The notes below the pieces were generated by a model that worked only from the letters and a program-made list of their open reading frames with translations, was not told the DNA's origin and did no database searches. This document shows, in pieces, positions 38,403-50,153 of a DNA stretch of 64,000 bases (its first letter is position 1; every line of letters starts with the position of its first letter). Source of the DNA: Pseudokineococcus lusitanus (GTDB taxonomy: Bacteria > Actinomycetota > Actinomycetes > Actinomycetales > Quadrisphaeraceae); the NCBI RefSeq assembly GCF_003751265.1, contig NZ_RJKN01000001.1, forward strand, positions 1 through 64,000. Direction: 5' to 3'. The position numbers were made by a program, and so were the translations under genes.

Positions 38403-40514
38403 ATGAGACCGGTCACCGACCTCCAGCGTCGCGTCGCCCCCTTCGAGGTGGTGTCGGAGTTCTCGCCGAGCGGTGACCAGCCCACGGCCATCGCCGACCT
38501 GGAGCGGCGCGTGCGGGCGGGGGAGAAGGACGTCGTCCTGCTGGGGGCCACCGGCACCGGCAAGTCGGCCACGACGGCGTGGATGATCGAGAAGCTCCAG
38601 CGCCCCACGCTCGTCATGGCGCCCAACAAGACCCTCGCGGCGCAGCTCGCCAACGAGTTCCGCGAGCTGCTCCCGCACAACGCCGTCGAGTACTTCGTCT
38701 CGTACTACGACTACTACCAGCCCGAGGCGTACGTCCCGCAGACGGACACGTACATCGAGAAGGACAGCTCCATCAACGACGAGGTGGAGCGGCTGCGGCA
38801 CTCCGCCACCAACTCGCTGCTCACCCGGCGGGACGTCGTCGTCGTCGCCTCGGTGTCGTGCATCTACGGCCTCGGCACGCCGCAGGAGTACGTCGACCGC
38901 ATGGCACGGCTGCACGTCGGCCAGCAGGTCGAGCGCGACGAGCTGCTCCGGAAGTTCGTCGGCATGCAGTACACGCGCAACGACCTGGCCTTCACGCGCG
39001 GCACCTTCCGTGCCCGGGGCGACACGGTCGAGATCATCCCCGTCTACGAGGAGCTCGCCCTCCGCATCGAGTTCTTCGGCGACGAGATCGAGTCGCTGTA
39101 CACGCTCAATCCGCTCACCGGCGAGGTCGTCGCCGAGGAGCAGGAGATGTACGTCTTCCCGGCCACCCACTACGTCGCCGGCCCCGAGCGCATGGAGCGG
39201 GCCATCGGCTCCATCGAGGCCGAGCTGCAGGGCCGCCTGGCCGAGATGGAGCAGCAGGGCAAGCTGCTCGAGGCGCAGCGGCTCCGCATGAGGACGACCT
39301 ACGACATCGAGATGATGCGGCAGGTCGGCTCCTGCTCGGGCATCGAGAACTACTCCCGGCACATCGACGGCCGCGAGGCCGGCACCGCGCCGCACACGCT
39401 GCTCGACTACTTCCCCGAGGACTTCCTCCTCGTGCTCGACGAGTCCCACGTCACCGTCCCGCAGATCGGGGCGATGTACGAGGGCGACATGTCGCGCAAG
39501 CGGACCCTCGTCGACCACGGCTTCCGGCTGCCGAGCGCCATGGACAACCGGCCGCTCAAGTGGGAGGAGTTCCTCACCCGCATCGGGCAGACCGTCTACC
39601 TGTCGGCCACCCCGGGCTCCTACGAGCTGGGCCGCGGCGACGGGTACGTCGAGCAGATCATCCGCCCGACGGGGCTCGTCGACCCGGAGGTCGTCGTCAA
39701 GCCGACGAAGGGCCAGATCGACGACCTGCTCGAGGAGATCCGCCGTCGTGCCGAGCGCGACGAGCGCGTCCTCGTCACCACGCTGACGAAGAAGATGGCC
39801 GAGGACCTCACCGACTACCTGCTCGAGCACGGCGTGCAGGTGCGGTACCTGCACTCGGAGGTCGACACGCTGCGGCGTGTCGAGCTGCTCCGCGAGCTGC
39901 GGCAGGGCGACTTCGACGTCCTCGTCGGCATCAACCTGCTCCGCGAGGGCCTGGACCTGCCCGAGGTCTCTCTCGTCAGCATCCTCGACGCGGACAAGGA
40001 GGGCTTCCTCCGGAGCAGCACGTCGCTCATCCAGACCATCGGGCGCGCGGCCCGCAACGTGTCGGGCCAGGTGCACATGTACGCGGACCGCATCACGCCG
40101 TCGATGGCCCAGGCCATCGACGAGACCAACCGTCGTCGTGACGTGCAGCTCGCCTACAACCGCGAGAACGGCGTCACGCCGACCGCCCTGCGCAAGAAGA
40201 TCCGCGACATCACCGACATGCTCGCCCGGGAGGACGCGGACACCGCGGCGCTGCTCGGCGGGGCGGGGCGGCAGCAGTCGCGCGGCAAGACCCCGGTGCC
40301 CGGCATGGCCTCCCGGCCCGGTGAGGACGACGCGACGCGACGGGCCCGGGTGGCCGCCATGCCGGCGGCCGACCTGTCCCAGCTCATCCAGGACCTCACC
40401 GACCAGATGCACGCCGCCGCGGCCGAGCTGCAGTTCGAGCTCGCGGGGCGGCTGCGCGACGAGCTCGGGGACCTCAAGAAGGAGCTGCGCGGCATGCAGG
40501 CCGCCACCGGCTGA
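38403..40514 (+). CDS. uvrB: UvrABC system protein B
   Basis: 703 residues; the damage-verifying helicase-like subunit of nucleotide excision repair. '[13 protein letters not shown]' is Walker A, '[17 protein letters not shown]' the beta-hairpin that probes the lesion, 'LVLDESHVT' the DExH-like motif, and 'QTIGRAARN' motif VI. The C-terminal UVR helix pair ('[31 protein letters not shown]') contacts UvrC. The start is ATG 38403; an upstream GTG at 38379 lies within the predicted promoter. Confidence 0.98.
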   Translation: MRPVTDLQRRVAPFEVVSEFSPSGDQPTAIADLERRVRAGEKDVVLLGATGTGKSATTAWMIEKLQRPTLVMAPNKTLAAQLANEFRELLPHNAVEYFVSYYDYYQPEAYVPQTDTYIEKDSSINDEVERLRHSATNSLLTRRDVVVVASVSCIYGLGTPQEYVDRMARLHVGQQVERDELLRKFVGMQYTRNDLAFTRGTFRARGDTVEIIPVYEELALRIEFFGDEIESLYTLNPLTGEVVAEEQEMYVFPATHYVAGPERMERAIGSIEAELQGRLAEMEQQGKLLEAQRLRMRTTYDIEMMRQVGSCSGIENYSRHIDGREAGTAPHTLLDYFPEDFLLVLDESHVTVPQIGAMYEGDMSRKRTLVDHGFRLPSAMDNRPLKWEEFLTRIGQTVYLSATPGSYELGRGDGYVEQIIRPTGLVDPEVVVKPTKGQIDDLLEEIRRRAERDERVLVTTLTKKMAEDLTDYLLEHGVQVRYLHSEVDTLRRVELLRELRQGDFDVLVGINLLREGLDLPEVSLVSILDADKEGFLRSSTSLIQTIGRAARNVSGQVHMYADRITPSMAQAIDETNRRRDVQLAYNRENGVTPTALRKKIRDITDMLAREDADTAALLGGAGRQQSRGKTPVPGMASRPGEDDATRRARVAAMPAADLSQLIQDLTDQMHAAAAELQFELAGRLRDELGDLKKELRGMQAATG

Positions 40515-40583
40515 CCCCCGCGGGGAGCGGCGGGGACGTCGGGGCGCGGCCCGTCGTGGCGGGCCGGGTGGTCGGGGGACCGG

Positions 40584-40589
40584 TACTCT
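40584..40589 (+). promoter_or_regulatory. -10 of the terC leader
   Basis: TACTCT, predicting transcription from about 40595, exactly where the riboswitch P1 stem begins. No clear -35. Confidence 0.6.
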
Positions 40590-40594
40590 CCGCG

Positions 40595-40752
40595 CGGAGG
40601 GGAGTATCCCTGCGCGTCGGTCTCGTCAACACGGGGCAGCCGTCGGTCACGCCGACGCTGTGCCTCCGGGGCCGGCGGTCCGTGCCCACCCGGCCTGCCG
40701 GTCGGGTGGTGGGCGGGAGAGACCTCCGGTCGTGAACACCACCCACCGGAGG
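40595..40752 (+). ncRNA. Probable yybP-ykoY type Mn2+ riboswitch controlling terC
   Basis: The leader carries the conserved 5' element GGAGG-GGAGTA (40596-40606) and 3' element GAGAGACCTCCG (40717-40728) of the yybP-ykoY class. CGGAGG (40595-40600) pairs with CCTCCG (40723-40728) as stem P1. The same 3' bases, CCTCCGGT (40723-40730), are perfectly complementary over 8 bases to ACCGGAGG (40745-40752), which holds the ribosome site of the terC gene. So P1 and ribosome-site sequestration exclude each other: metal binding should free the site. Helices P2 and P3 were not modelled in detail. Confidence 0.75.
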
Positions 40753-40760
40753 ACAACCCC

Positions 40761-41906
40761 ATGGACGTGCCCATCTGGGTCTGGGCGATCACCGTGGCCG
40801 GCATCGTCGGCATGATCGCGTACGACTTCGTGGTCCACGTGCGGACCCCGCACAGCCCGAGCATCCGCGAGGCGGCCATCTGGTCGGCCGCCTACATCGG
40901 CATCGCCGTGCTCTTCGGCGTCGGCGTGCTCGTCTTCGCCGGCCCGACGTTCGGCGGCGAGTACTTCGCCGGCTACATCACCGAGAAGAGCCTGTCGGTC
41001 GACAACCTCTTCGTCTTCGTGCTCATCATGAGCAGCTTCGCCGTGCCGCGCGAGTACCAGCAGAAGGTGCTGCTCATCGGCATCGCGCTGGCCCTCGTCT
41101 TCCGCACGATCTTCATCGCGCTGGGCTCGGCCGTCATCGAGAACTTCGCCTGGGTGTTCTACATCTTCGGCGCGTTCCTCATCTACACCGCGTGGGCGCA
41201 GGCGCGGGCGGGCCGGACGGACTCCCACGAGGACGAGGAGTTCAAGGAGAACGGCGTCCTGCGGCTGGCCAAGAAGGTCCTGCCCACGACGGACGAGTAC
41301 CACGGCGACAAGTTCACCGTGAAGATCGACGGCAAGCGCCTCGTCACGCCGATGCTCGTCGTGATGATCGCCATCGGCAGCGCGGACCTGCTCTTCGCGG
41401 TCGACTCGATCCCGGCCATCTTCGGCCTCACGCAGGAGCCGTACCTCGTCTTCACGGCCAACGCGTTCTCGCTGCTCGGCCTCCGCCAGCTCTACTTCCT
41501 CATCGACGGCCTGCTCGACCGCCTCGTCTACCTGCACTACGGCCTCGCGGCGATCCTCGGCTTCATCGGCATCAAGCTCCTCATCCACGCCCTCCACGAG
41601 AACGAGCTGCCGTTCATCAACGGCGGCGAGCACGTGACGGCGATCCCGGAGATCCCGACCTGGCTGTCGCTGCTCTTCATCCTCCTCGCGCTGGGCGTGA
41701 CGACCGTGCTGTCCCTGCGCGAGAACAAGCGCATGGCGTCGGCCGCGGCCGTCGACCAGCGCGGCGCGGGCCGTCCCGACGAGGCGCCCACGCCCAGCCG
41801 CACGCCGGTCGGCGAGGGGCAGCGCGACGGCGGCGCCCTCGAGGACGTCCCGGACGACACGCCGCGCGGCCCGCGTGACGCCGGCCGCGGGGGCGCGTCG
41901 CGGTGA
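40761..41906 (+). CDS. TerC family membrane protein (probable Mn2+ exporter) 1
   Basis: 381 residues with about nine membrane helices. Conserved membrane acids are in 'KSLSVDNLFVFVLIM' (about residues 75-89) and 'LLFAVDSIPAIFG' (about 211-223), the TerC/Alx hallmarks. A Pro/Asp-rich cytoplasmic tail follows residue 325. Family members export manganese and respond to it; the Mn-type riboswitch in the leader fits that role. ATG start with GGAGG at 40748-40752. The end overlaps a second terC gene by GTGA. Confidence 0.92.
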   Translation: MDVPIWVWAITVAGIVGMIAYDFVVHVRTPHSPSIREAAIWSAAYIGIAVLFGVGVLVFAGPTFGGEYFAGYITEKSLSVDNLFVFVLIMSSFAVPREYQQKVLLIGIALALVFRTIFIALGSAVIENFAWVFYIFGAFLIYTAWAQARAGRTDSHEDEEFKENGVLRLAKKVLPTTDEYHGDKFTVKIDGKRLVTPMLVVMIAIGSADLLFAVDSIPAIFGLTQEPYLVFTANAFSLLGLRQLYFLIDGLLDRLVYLHYGLAAILGFIGIKLLIHALHENELPFINGGEHVTAIPEIPTWLSLLFILLALGVTTVLSLRENKRMASAAAVDQRGAGRPDEAPTPSRTPVGEGQRDGGALEDVPDDTPRGPRDAGRGGASR

Positions 41907-42895
41907 CCGTCCCGGGGTGGCTGTGGGCCGCCACGATCGTCGCCGCGGTGGTGTTCCTCACCGCGGACGTGGTCCTCAGCCGGCGCAACCCGCACGTGCC
42001 GAGCACGGCGGAGAGCGCCCGTCACCTGGCCGGCTTCGTCGCCGCCGCCGTGGTGTTCGGCCTCGGGCTCTGGTACTTCGCGGGGGGTCAGGCGGCGGGC
42101 GAGTTCTACGCGGGCTGGCTCACCGAGTACTCGCTCTCGGTGGACAACCTCTTCGTCTTCCTCCTGATCTTCCGGCGGTTCGCCGTCCCGCAGCACCTCC
42201 AGCAGAACGCGCTGCTCATCGGCATCGTGCTGGCCCTGGTGCTGCGGGCGGCGGTCATCGCCGTCGGTGCGAGCCTCATCGAGGCCTTCAGCTGGGTGTT
42301 CTTCCTCTTCGGCGCCTTCCTCCTCCTCACCGCGGTCAACCTCGTCCGCGGCGCGGGCGGTGACGACGAGGAGGAGTTCCACGAGAACCGGCTCGTCGGG
42401 CTCGTGCGGCGGGTCGTCCCCGTGACGCCCGACTACCGCGGGCCGACGCTCGTCGTGCGCGAGGCCGGTCGCCGCGCCGTCACGCCGATGCTGCTCGTGC
42501 TCGTGGCGCTCGGGACGACGGACCTGCTCTTCGCGCTCGACTCGATCCCGGCGATCTTCGGCCTCACGAGCGAGCCGTACATCGTCCTCACGGCCAATCT
42601 CTTCGCCCTCATGGGGCTCCGGCAGCTGTTCTTCCTCGTGGGGGACCTGCTGAAGAAGCTCATCTACCTCGACATCGGCCTGGCGGTCCTGCTGGCCTTC
42701 GTCGGCGTGAAGCTCGTCCTCGAGGCGCTGCACGAGAACTCGCTGCCGTTCCTCAACGGCGGCGAGCCCGTCGAGTGGGCGCCGGTCGTGCCCATCTGGC
42801 TGTCGCTGTCCGCCATCGTCGTCATCCTCGGCGTGACGGCGGCGGTGTCGCTGGCCGTCAGCCGGCGGCGCGAGCGCGCCGGCCGGACGACCTGA
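41903..42895 (+). CDS. TerC family membrane protein 2
   Basis: 330 residues, a paralogue of the preceding gene with the same motifs: 'YSLSVDNLFVFLLIF' and 'LLFALDSIPAIFG'. Loop 'DDEEEFHENRLVGLVRRVVPVTPDYRG' replaces the longer loop of the first copy. GTG start overlaps the upstream stop, so the pair is co-translated and both fall under the riboswitch. The two may form a heteromer; this is inference. Confidence 0.92.
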   Translation: MTVPGWLWAATIVAAVVFLTADVVLSRRNPHVPSTAESARHLAGFVAAAVVFGLGLWYFAGGQAAGEFYAGWLTEYSLSVDNLFVFLLIFRRFAVPQHLQQNALLIGIVLALVLRAAVIAVGASLIEAFSWVFFLFGAFLLLTAVNLVRGAGGDDEEEFHENRLVGLVRRVVPVTPDYRGPTLVVREAGRRAVTPMLLVLVALGTTDLLFALDSIPAIFGLTSEPYIVLTANLFALMGLRQLFFLVGDLLKKLIYLDIGLAVLLAFVGVKLVLEALHENSLPFLNGGEPVEWAPVVPIWLSLSAIVVILGVTAAVSLAVSRRRERAGRTT

Positions 42896-42898
42896 GCC

Positions 42899-42930
42899 GC
42901 GCGCGCGGGGCTCACCAGCCCCGCGCGCGC
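42899..42930. terminator. Terminator between terC2 and the MBL hydrolase
   Basis: 14-bp stem GCGCGCGCGGGGCT with a CACC loop. It covers the last codons and stop of the MBL gene on the minus strand, so it is shared by convergent units. Confidence 0.8.
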
Positions 42931-43568
42931 CACGCGGCGAGGGACGGCCGCTCGGCGCCGAGCGTGGTCGGCGCCCCGTGGCCGGGCAGCACCTCCGTGC
43001 GGTCCGGCAGCACCTCGAAGAGCCGGGCCTCGACGTCGTCGAGCAGGGTCGTGAAGGCCGCGGGGTCGCCGAAGGTGTTCCCCACCCCGCCGGGGAAGAG
43101 GCTGTCGCCGGTGAGGGCGAGCACGCGGCCGCCGCGGTCGCGGTGCACGAGGGCCACCGAGCCCGGCGTGTGGCCGCGGAGGTGGACCACCTCGAGCGCC
43201 AGGTCGCCGGCGCGCACGACGTCGCCGTGGTGCAGCCCCTCGTCGACGGGCACGGGCAGGGCGTCGGCGTCGTCCGCGCCCGCGAGCGTCCGGGCGCCCG
43301 TGGCGGCGACGACGTCGGCCAGGGCCGCGTGGTGGTCGTCGTGGCGGTGCGTCGTCACGACGACGTCGAGGCGGTCCCCGACGAGGGCCAGCAGGCGCGG
43401 CGCCTCGGCGGCGGCGTCGACGAGCAGCCCGGCGCCGGTGGCGCGGCAGCGCAGGAGGTACGCGACGTTGTCCATGGGTCCCACGTGGACGACGTGCAGC
43501 TGCGCGTCCTCGAGGCCGTCGTCCACGACGGCCCCGCCCGCGGCGTCGTCGCCGGTCGCCGGGCTCAC
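42912..43568 (-). CDS. MBL-fold metallo-hydrolase
   Basis: 218 residues. The binuclear metal site is complete: HxHxDH in '[13 protein letters not shown]', His in 'LRGHTPGS', Asp in 'LTGDSLFPG' and His in '[11 protein letters not shown]'. The layout is that of glyoxalase II-like or hydroxyacylglutathione-type hydrolases; with mycothiol rather than glutathione in actinobacteria, the substrate may be an S-acyl mycothiol (inference). GTG start overlaps the GH15 stop by GTGA, so the pair is co-translated. Confidence 0.9.
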   Translation of the reverse strand: MSPATGDDAAGGAVVDDGLEDAQLHVVHVGPMDNVAYLLRCRATGAGLLVDAAAEAPRLLALVGDRLDVVVTTHRHDDHHAALADVVAATGARTLAGADDADALPVPVDEGLHHGDVVRAGDLALEVVHLRGHTPGSVALVHRDRGGRVLALTGDSLFPGGVGNTFGDPAAFTTLLDDVEARLFEVLPDRTEVLPGHGAPTTLGAERPSLAAWRARGW

Positions 43569-45403
43569 CGGGACGCCTCGGGGGTGCAGTCGGCCAGGGC
43601 GTCGGCCGCGCGGACGAGGGCGAGGTGGCTCAGCGCCTGCGGGACGTTGCCCGCCTGCCGCCCGGCCCGGGTGTCGTACTCCTCCGACAGCAGGCCGAGG
43701 TCGCTGCTGCAGGCCAGCGCCCGCTCCATGAGCGCGTGGGCGTCGCCCAGCCGCCCGCTCCGGGCGTGCTGCTCGACGAGCCAGAAGGTGCAGGCGAGGA
43801 ACGGGTGCTCGTCGCCGGCGAGGCCGTCGAGGCCCGGCCCGGTGTCGTAGCGGAGCACGAGGCCGTCCCGCAGGAGGTCGGCCTCGATGGCGGCCACGGT
43901 GCCGAGCATCCGGGGGTCGTCGGCCGCGAGGAAGCCGACCTGGGGGAGCATGAGGAGGGACGCGTCGACGTGGGTCGACCCGTACACCTGCGTGTACGTG
44001 CCCCGCTCCGCGTCCCAGCCGTGCTCCTCGACCTCGGCGCGGACCCGGTCCCGCAGCGCGGCCCACCGCTCGACGGGGCCGTCCATGCCCCCCTCCTGCA
44101 CGGCGCGGACCCCGCGGTCCAGGGCGGCCCACACCATGACGCGCGAGTGCGTGAAGTGCTGCAGGTCCCCCCGCATCTCCCAGATGCCGTGGTCGCGGCG
44201 GTCCCAGTGCTCCTCGACGTACCCGAGGAGCGCGCGCTGCAGCGGCCAGGAGAACTCGTCCTCGGCCACGCCCTCGCGGCGCGCGCGGTCGAGCGCGACG
44301 AGCACCTCGCCGAGGACGTCCGCCTGGTACTGGTCGACGGCCCCGTTGCCGACGCGGACGGGCAGCGACCCCGCGTAGCCGGGCAGGTGCGGGAGCTCGC
44401 GCTCGGGCAGCTCCCGCTCGCCGGCGAGGCCGTACATGATCTGGACGTCCGCCGGGTCGCCGGCGACGGCGCGCAGCAGCCAGCGGCGCCAGCCCTCGGC
44501 CTCCTCCCGGTAGCCGTGCGTCAGGAGTGCCTCGAGCGTCAGCGCGGCGTCGCGCAGCCACACGTAGCGGTAGTCCCAGTTGCGCTCGCCGCCGAAGTCC
44601 TCGGGCAGCGACGTCGTCGCCGCCGCGACGATGCCGCCGGTGTCGGCGTGGGTGAGGGCGCGGAGCACGAGCAGCGACCGCTGGACGGCCGCGGGGTGGT
44701 GGTGGCCGGGGTCGGCCCGGTCCGCCCAGTCCTGCCACCACGCCAGCGTCGCCGTGAGGCGCTCCTGCACGTCGAGGCGCCGGGGCATGTCCCGGTACGA
44801 CCGGTACCAGGTGAGGCTCACGTCGTGGCGCTCGCCCGCCGCCAGGTCCCACTCGCCGACGTGGCGGTGGTCGACGGGCGTCGGCATCGGCCCGCCGCGC
44901 AACAGGTAGGCGTCCGGGCCCGCGACGGCGAGCAGCCCGTCGAGCCCGTCCGGGTCGGTGACGCGGCGGACCCAGGGGACGACCGTGCCGTACTGCGGGC
45001 GGACGACGAGCTCCTGGCGGACACGGACGACGCCCTCGAGCGTCTCGACACGACGCACGACGTCGGCGCGGTCGTCGTTGGTCGGCATGAGGTCGGTGAC
45101 CCGCAGGACCCCTGTCTCGGTGGTCCACGTCGTCTCGAGGACGAAGGAGTCGCCGACGTAGCGCCGCTGCGAGGTGGCGGCGTCGTCCGCCGGGCGCAGC
45201 TGCCAGCGCCCGTGGGACGGGTCGCCGAGCAGGGCCGCGAAGACGGCGGCGGAGTCGTAGCGGGGGAGGCAGAGCCAGTCGACGCTGCCGTCGCGGCTCA
45301 CGAGCGCGGCGCTGTGGCAGTCGCTGAGGAGGGCGTGGTCCTCGATCCGGGACTGGCCGCCCGGGAGGTCGGGGGCGGCGGTCGGACGGTCCTCCGGGGG
45401 CAT
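43565..45403 (-). CDS. Glycoside hydrolase family 15 protein (glucoamylase/trehalase-like)
   Basis: 612 residues with an N-terminal beta-sandwich domain ('[41 protein letters not shown]') and an (alpha/alpha)6 catalytic barrel ('[24 protein letters not shown]', '[20 protein letters not shown]', 'GIWEMRG'). Actinobacterial members include trehalases and glucoamylases; substrate not determinable here. No signal peptide, so cytoplasmic. ATG at 45403 is chosen where conservation starts; upstream frame is Pro/Arg-rich and unlikely to be coding. Confidence 0.9.
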   Translation of the reverse strand: MPPEDRPTAAPDLPGGQSRIEDHALLSDCHSAALVSRDGSVDWLCLPRYDSAAVFAALLGDPSHGRWQLRPADDAATSQRRYVGDSFVLETTWTTETGVLRVTDLMPTNDDRADVVRRVETLEGVVRVRQELVVRPQYGTVVPWVRRVTDPDGLDGLLAVAGPDAYLLRGGPMPTPVDHRHVGEWDLAAGERHDVSLTWYRSYRDMPRRLDVQERLTATLAWWQDWADRADPGHHHPAAVQRSLLVLRALTHADTGGIVAAATTSLPEDFGGERNWDYRYVWLRDAALTLEALLTHGYREEAEGWRRWLLRAVAGDPADVQIMYGLAGERELPERELPHLPGYAGSLPVRVGNGAVDQYQADVLGEVLVALDRARREGVAEDEFSWPLQRALLGYVEEHWDRRDHGIWEMRGDLQHFTHSRVMVWAALDRGVRAVQEGGMDGPVERWAALRDRVRAEVEEHGWDAERGTYTQVYGSTHVDASLLMLPQVGFLAADDPRMLGTVAAIEADLLRDGLVLRYDTGPGLDGLAGDEHPFLACTFWLVEQHARSGRLGDAHALMERALACSSDLGLLSEEYDTRAGRQAGNVPQALSHLALVRAADALADCTPEASR

Positions 45404-45440
45404 GGGGGCGAGGCTCCCACGGCCGGGGCGCGGCGGCACG

Positions 45441-45539
45441 GGCGCCCGCCCGGCTGGGCGCCCGCCCGGCGGGGCGGCGACCGCGCGCGGCCGCCGGGGC
45501 GGACGCCCCGCGGTTGCGGGGGCCGGGGCCCCGCGGTTG
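45441..45539. repeat. Two pairs of direct repeats in the GH15/zwf divergent region
   Basis: GGCGCCCGCCCGGC occurs at 45441 and 45457 (16 apart) and GCCCCGCGGTTG at 45505 and 45528 (23 apart). The 193-base divergent region holds the promoters of both genes; these could be operators. Confidence 0.55.
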
Positions 45540-45596
45540 TGTCCGGGGCGCGACGGCCGGACGGCCGGCGCACCGCCCGCAGCGAGGAGATCTCCC

Positions 45597-47060
45597 GTGA
45601 CCACGCTCGTCGTCCTCGGCGCCGGCGGCGACCTCGCCTCCCGCCTCCTCCTGCCCGGTCTCGCCGACCTGCTGTCCTCGGGCGACGTCCCCGGCGCGCC
45701 CGTCCGGCTCGTCGGCGCCGACCGCGCCGAGCACGACGACGCCTGGTGGCACGAGCGCGTGCGCGCGGCCGTCGACGCCGCCGGCGCGACGGGGGCCGCC
45801 GTCGACGAGCTGCTGGCGACGACCCGCTACGAGCCGGTCGACGTCACCGCCGAGGGCGGTCTGGCCGGGCTGCTGGCCCGGGCCGCGCGCCCCGACGGCG
45901 ACGGGGCGGGCGGGGACGACGGCGACGACGAGCAGGTCGTCTGCTACTTCGCGCTGCCGCCGGAGGTCACCGGGGCCGCCTGCCGCGCGCTCGACCCGTC
46001 GGAGGTGCCCGACGGCCTCCGGCTCGTGCTCGAGAAGCCCTTCGGGCACGACCACCCGTCGTCCGTCGAGCTCGACGCGGTGCTGCGCCGCCTCGTCCCC
46101 GAGGAGCGCGTCCACCGGGTCGACCACTTCCTCGGCAAGTCGACCGTCCTCAACGTCCTCGGGCTGCGCTTCGCCAACCGGCTGCTGGAGAACTCCTGGA
46201 CCGCGCGCGACGTCGAGCGCGTCGACGTCGTCTTCGACGAGGACCTCGCGCTCGAGGGGCGGGCCGGCTACTACGACCACGCGGGCGCCCTCGTCGACAT
46301 GGTGCAGAGCCACCTCCTCCAGCTGCTGGCCCTGCTCGCCATGGACCCGCCGGCGACCGTCTCCGAGCGCGACCTGCGCGACCGCAAGGCCGAGGTGCTG
46401 CGCGCGACGCGGCTGTGGGACCCCGAGGACCCGGCCGCCTGCACCCGGCGGGCGCGGTGGACCGCCGGCCGGCTCGGCGACCGCGAGGTGGGCGCCTACG
46501 CCGACTCCGACGGCGTCGACCCGGACCGGGGCACCGAGACGCTCGCCGAGGTGGTGCTGGCCGTCGACACGTGGCGGTGGGCGGGCGTGCCGTTCCGGCT
46601 GCGCTCCGGCAAGGCCCTCGGCACGCGCCGCAAGGAGGCCGTCGTCACCTTCCGGCACGTCCCGCACCTGCCGACGGGGCTGCTGGGGACGCCGTCGCCG
46701 ACGCGGCTGCGGATCGGCTTCGGCCCCGACGACCTCACCCTCGAGCTCGACGTCAACGGCGAGGACGACGCCTTCACCCTCGAGCGGACGTCGTTGACCA
46801 CCCAGCTCTCGCCGGGGAGCCTCTCGGCGTACGCGCAGGTGCTGCACGGCGTCCTCGCCGGCGACCCGACGCTGTCGGTCCGCGGGGACATCGCCGAGGA
46901 GTGCTGGCGGGTCGTCGACCCGGTGCTCGCGGCCTGGCGGGGCGGGCGCGTGCCGCTGGAGGAGTACCCGGCCGGCTCGGGCGGCCCCCGCGGCACCGGG
47001 CTCCTCGAGGACGTCGACGTGCTCGAGGCCGTCGAGGACGCCGCCGCGCCCCGACCCTGA
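45597..47060 (+). CDS. zwf: Glucose-6-phosphate dehydrogenase-like protein (divergent Zwf)
   Basis: 487 residues. '[18 protein letters not shown]' is the NADP site, '[10 protein letters not shown]' holds the conserved Lys, and '[15 protein letters not shown]' is the substrate motif, normally DHYLGKE: Tyr to Phe and Glu to Ser. The C-terminal part ('[20 protein letters not shown]') is complete. Because pgl and opcA at the right end normally follow the main zwf, this is probably a second isoform. GTG start with GAGGAGA. Divergent from the GH15 gene. Confidence 0.88.
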   Translation: MTTLVVLGAGGDLASRLLLPGLADLLSSGDVPGAPVRLVGADRAEHDDAWWHERVRAAVDAAGATGAAVDELLATTRYEPVDVTAEGGLAGLLARAARPDGDGAGGDDGDDEQVVCYFALPPEVTGAACRALDPSEVPDGLRLVLEKPFGHDHPSSVELDAVLRRLVPEERVHRVDHFLGKSTVLNVLGLRFANRLLENSWTARDVERVDVVFDEDLALEGRAGYYDHAGALVDMVQSHLLQLLALLAMDPPATVSERDLRDRKAEVLRATRLWDPEDPAACTRRARWTAGRLGDREVGAYADSDGVDPDRGTETLAEVVLAVDTWRWAGVPFRLRSGKALGTRRKEAVVTFRHVPHLPTGLLGTPSPTRLRIGFGPDDLTLELDVNGEDDAFTLERTSLTTQLSPGSLSAYAQVLHGVLAGDPTLSVRGDIAEECWRVVDPVLAAWRGGRVPLEEYPAGSGGPRGTGLLEDVDVLEAVEDAAAPRP

Positions 47061-47073
47061 CGCGGGGCCACGG

Positions 47074-47100
47074 GCGGCGGGGGCGGACGGCCCCCGCCGC
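47074..47100 (+). terminator. Terminator after zwf-like gene
   Basis: 11-bp stem GCGGCGGGGGC with a GGACG loop, 13 bases after the stop. Confidence 0.75.
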
Positions 47101-47108
47101 GGTCGGCG

Positions 47109-47131
47109 CCGTCGGTCCCCGGACATACGAT
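47109..47131 (+). promoter_or_regulatory. Possible PafBC-type promoter of uvrA
   Basis: CCGTCGGTC, eight bases, then TACGAT: 6 of 9 to TTGTCRGTG with exact spacing. TACGAT ends 6 bases before the uvrA GTG (leaderless). Confidence 0.5.
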
Positions 47132-47137
47132 CGAGCC

Positions 47138-50041
<2,904 letters not shown>

Positions 50042-50153
50042 CCCGACCGGGCCGCCCCGGACGGGGCCGTCCGGGGGACACCGGGCCCCCGCCGGGCCCG
50101 GGCCCCCGCCGGCCCGCCTCAAGCGGGGGAGGGGCCCGGCCGATCGGGGGAGG

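Noticed and set aside
50042-50153. Possible terminator between uvrA and the GGDEF/EAL gene
   Set aside because: Repeated GGGCCCCCGCCGG segments can fold many ways; no single dominant hairpin could be chosen.
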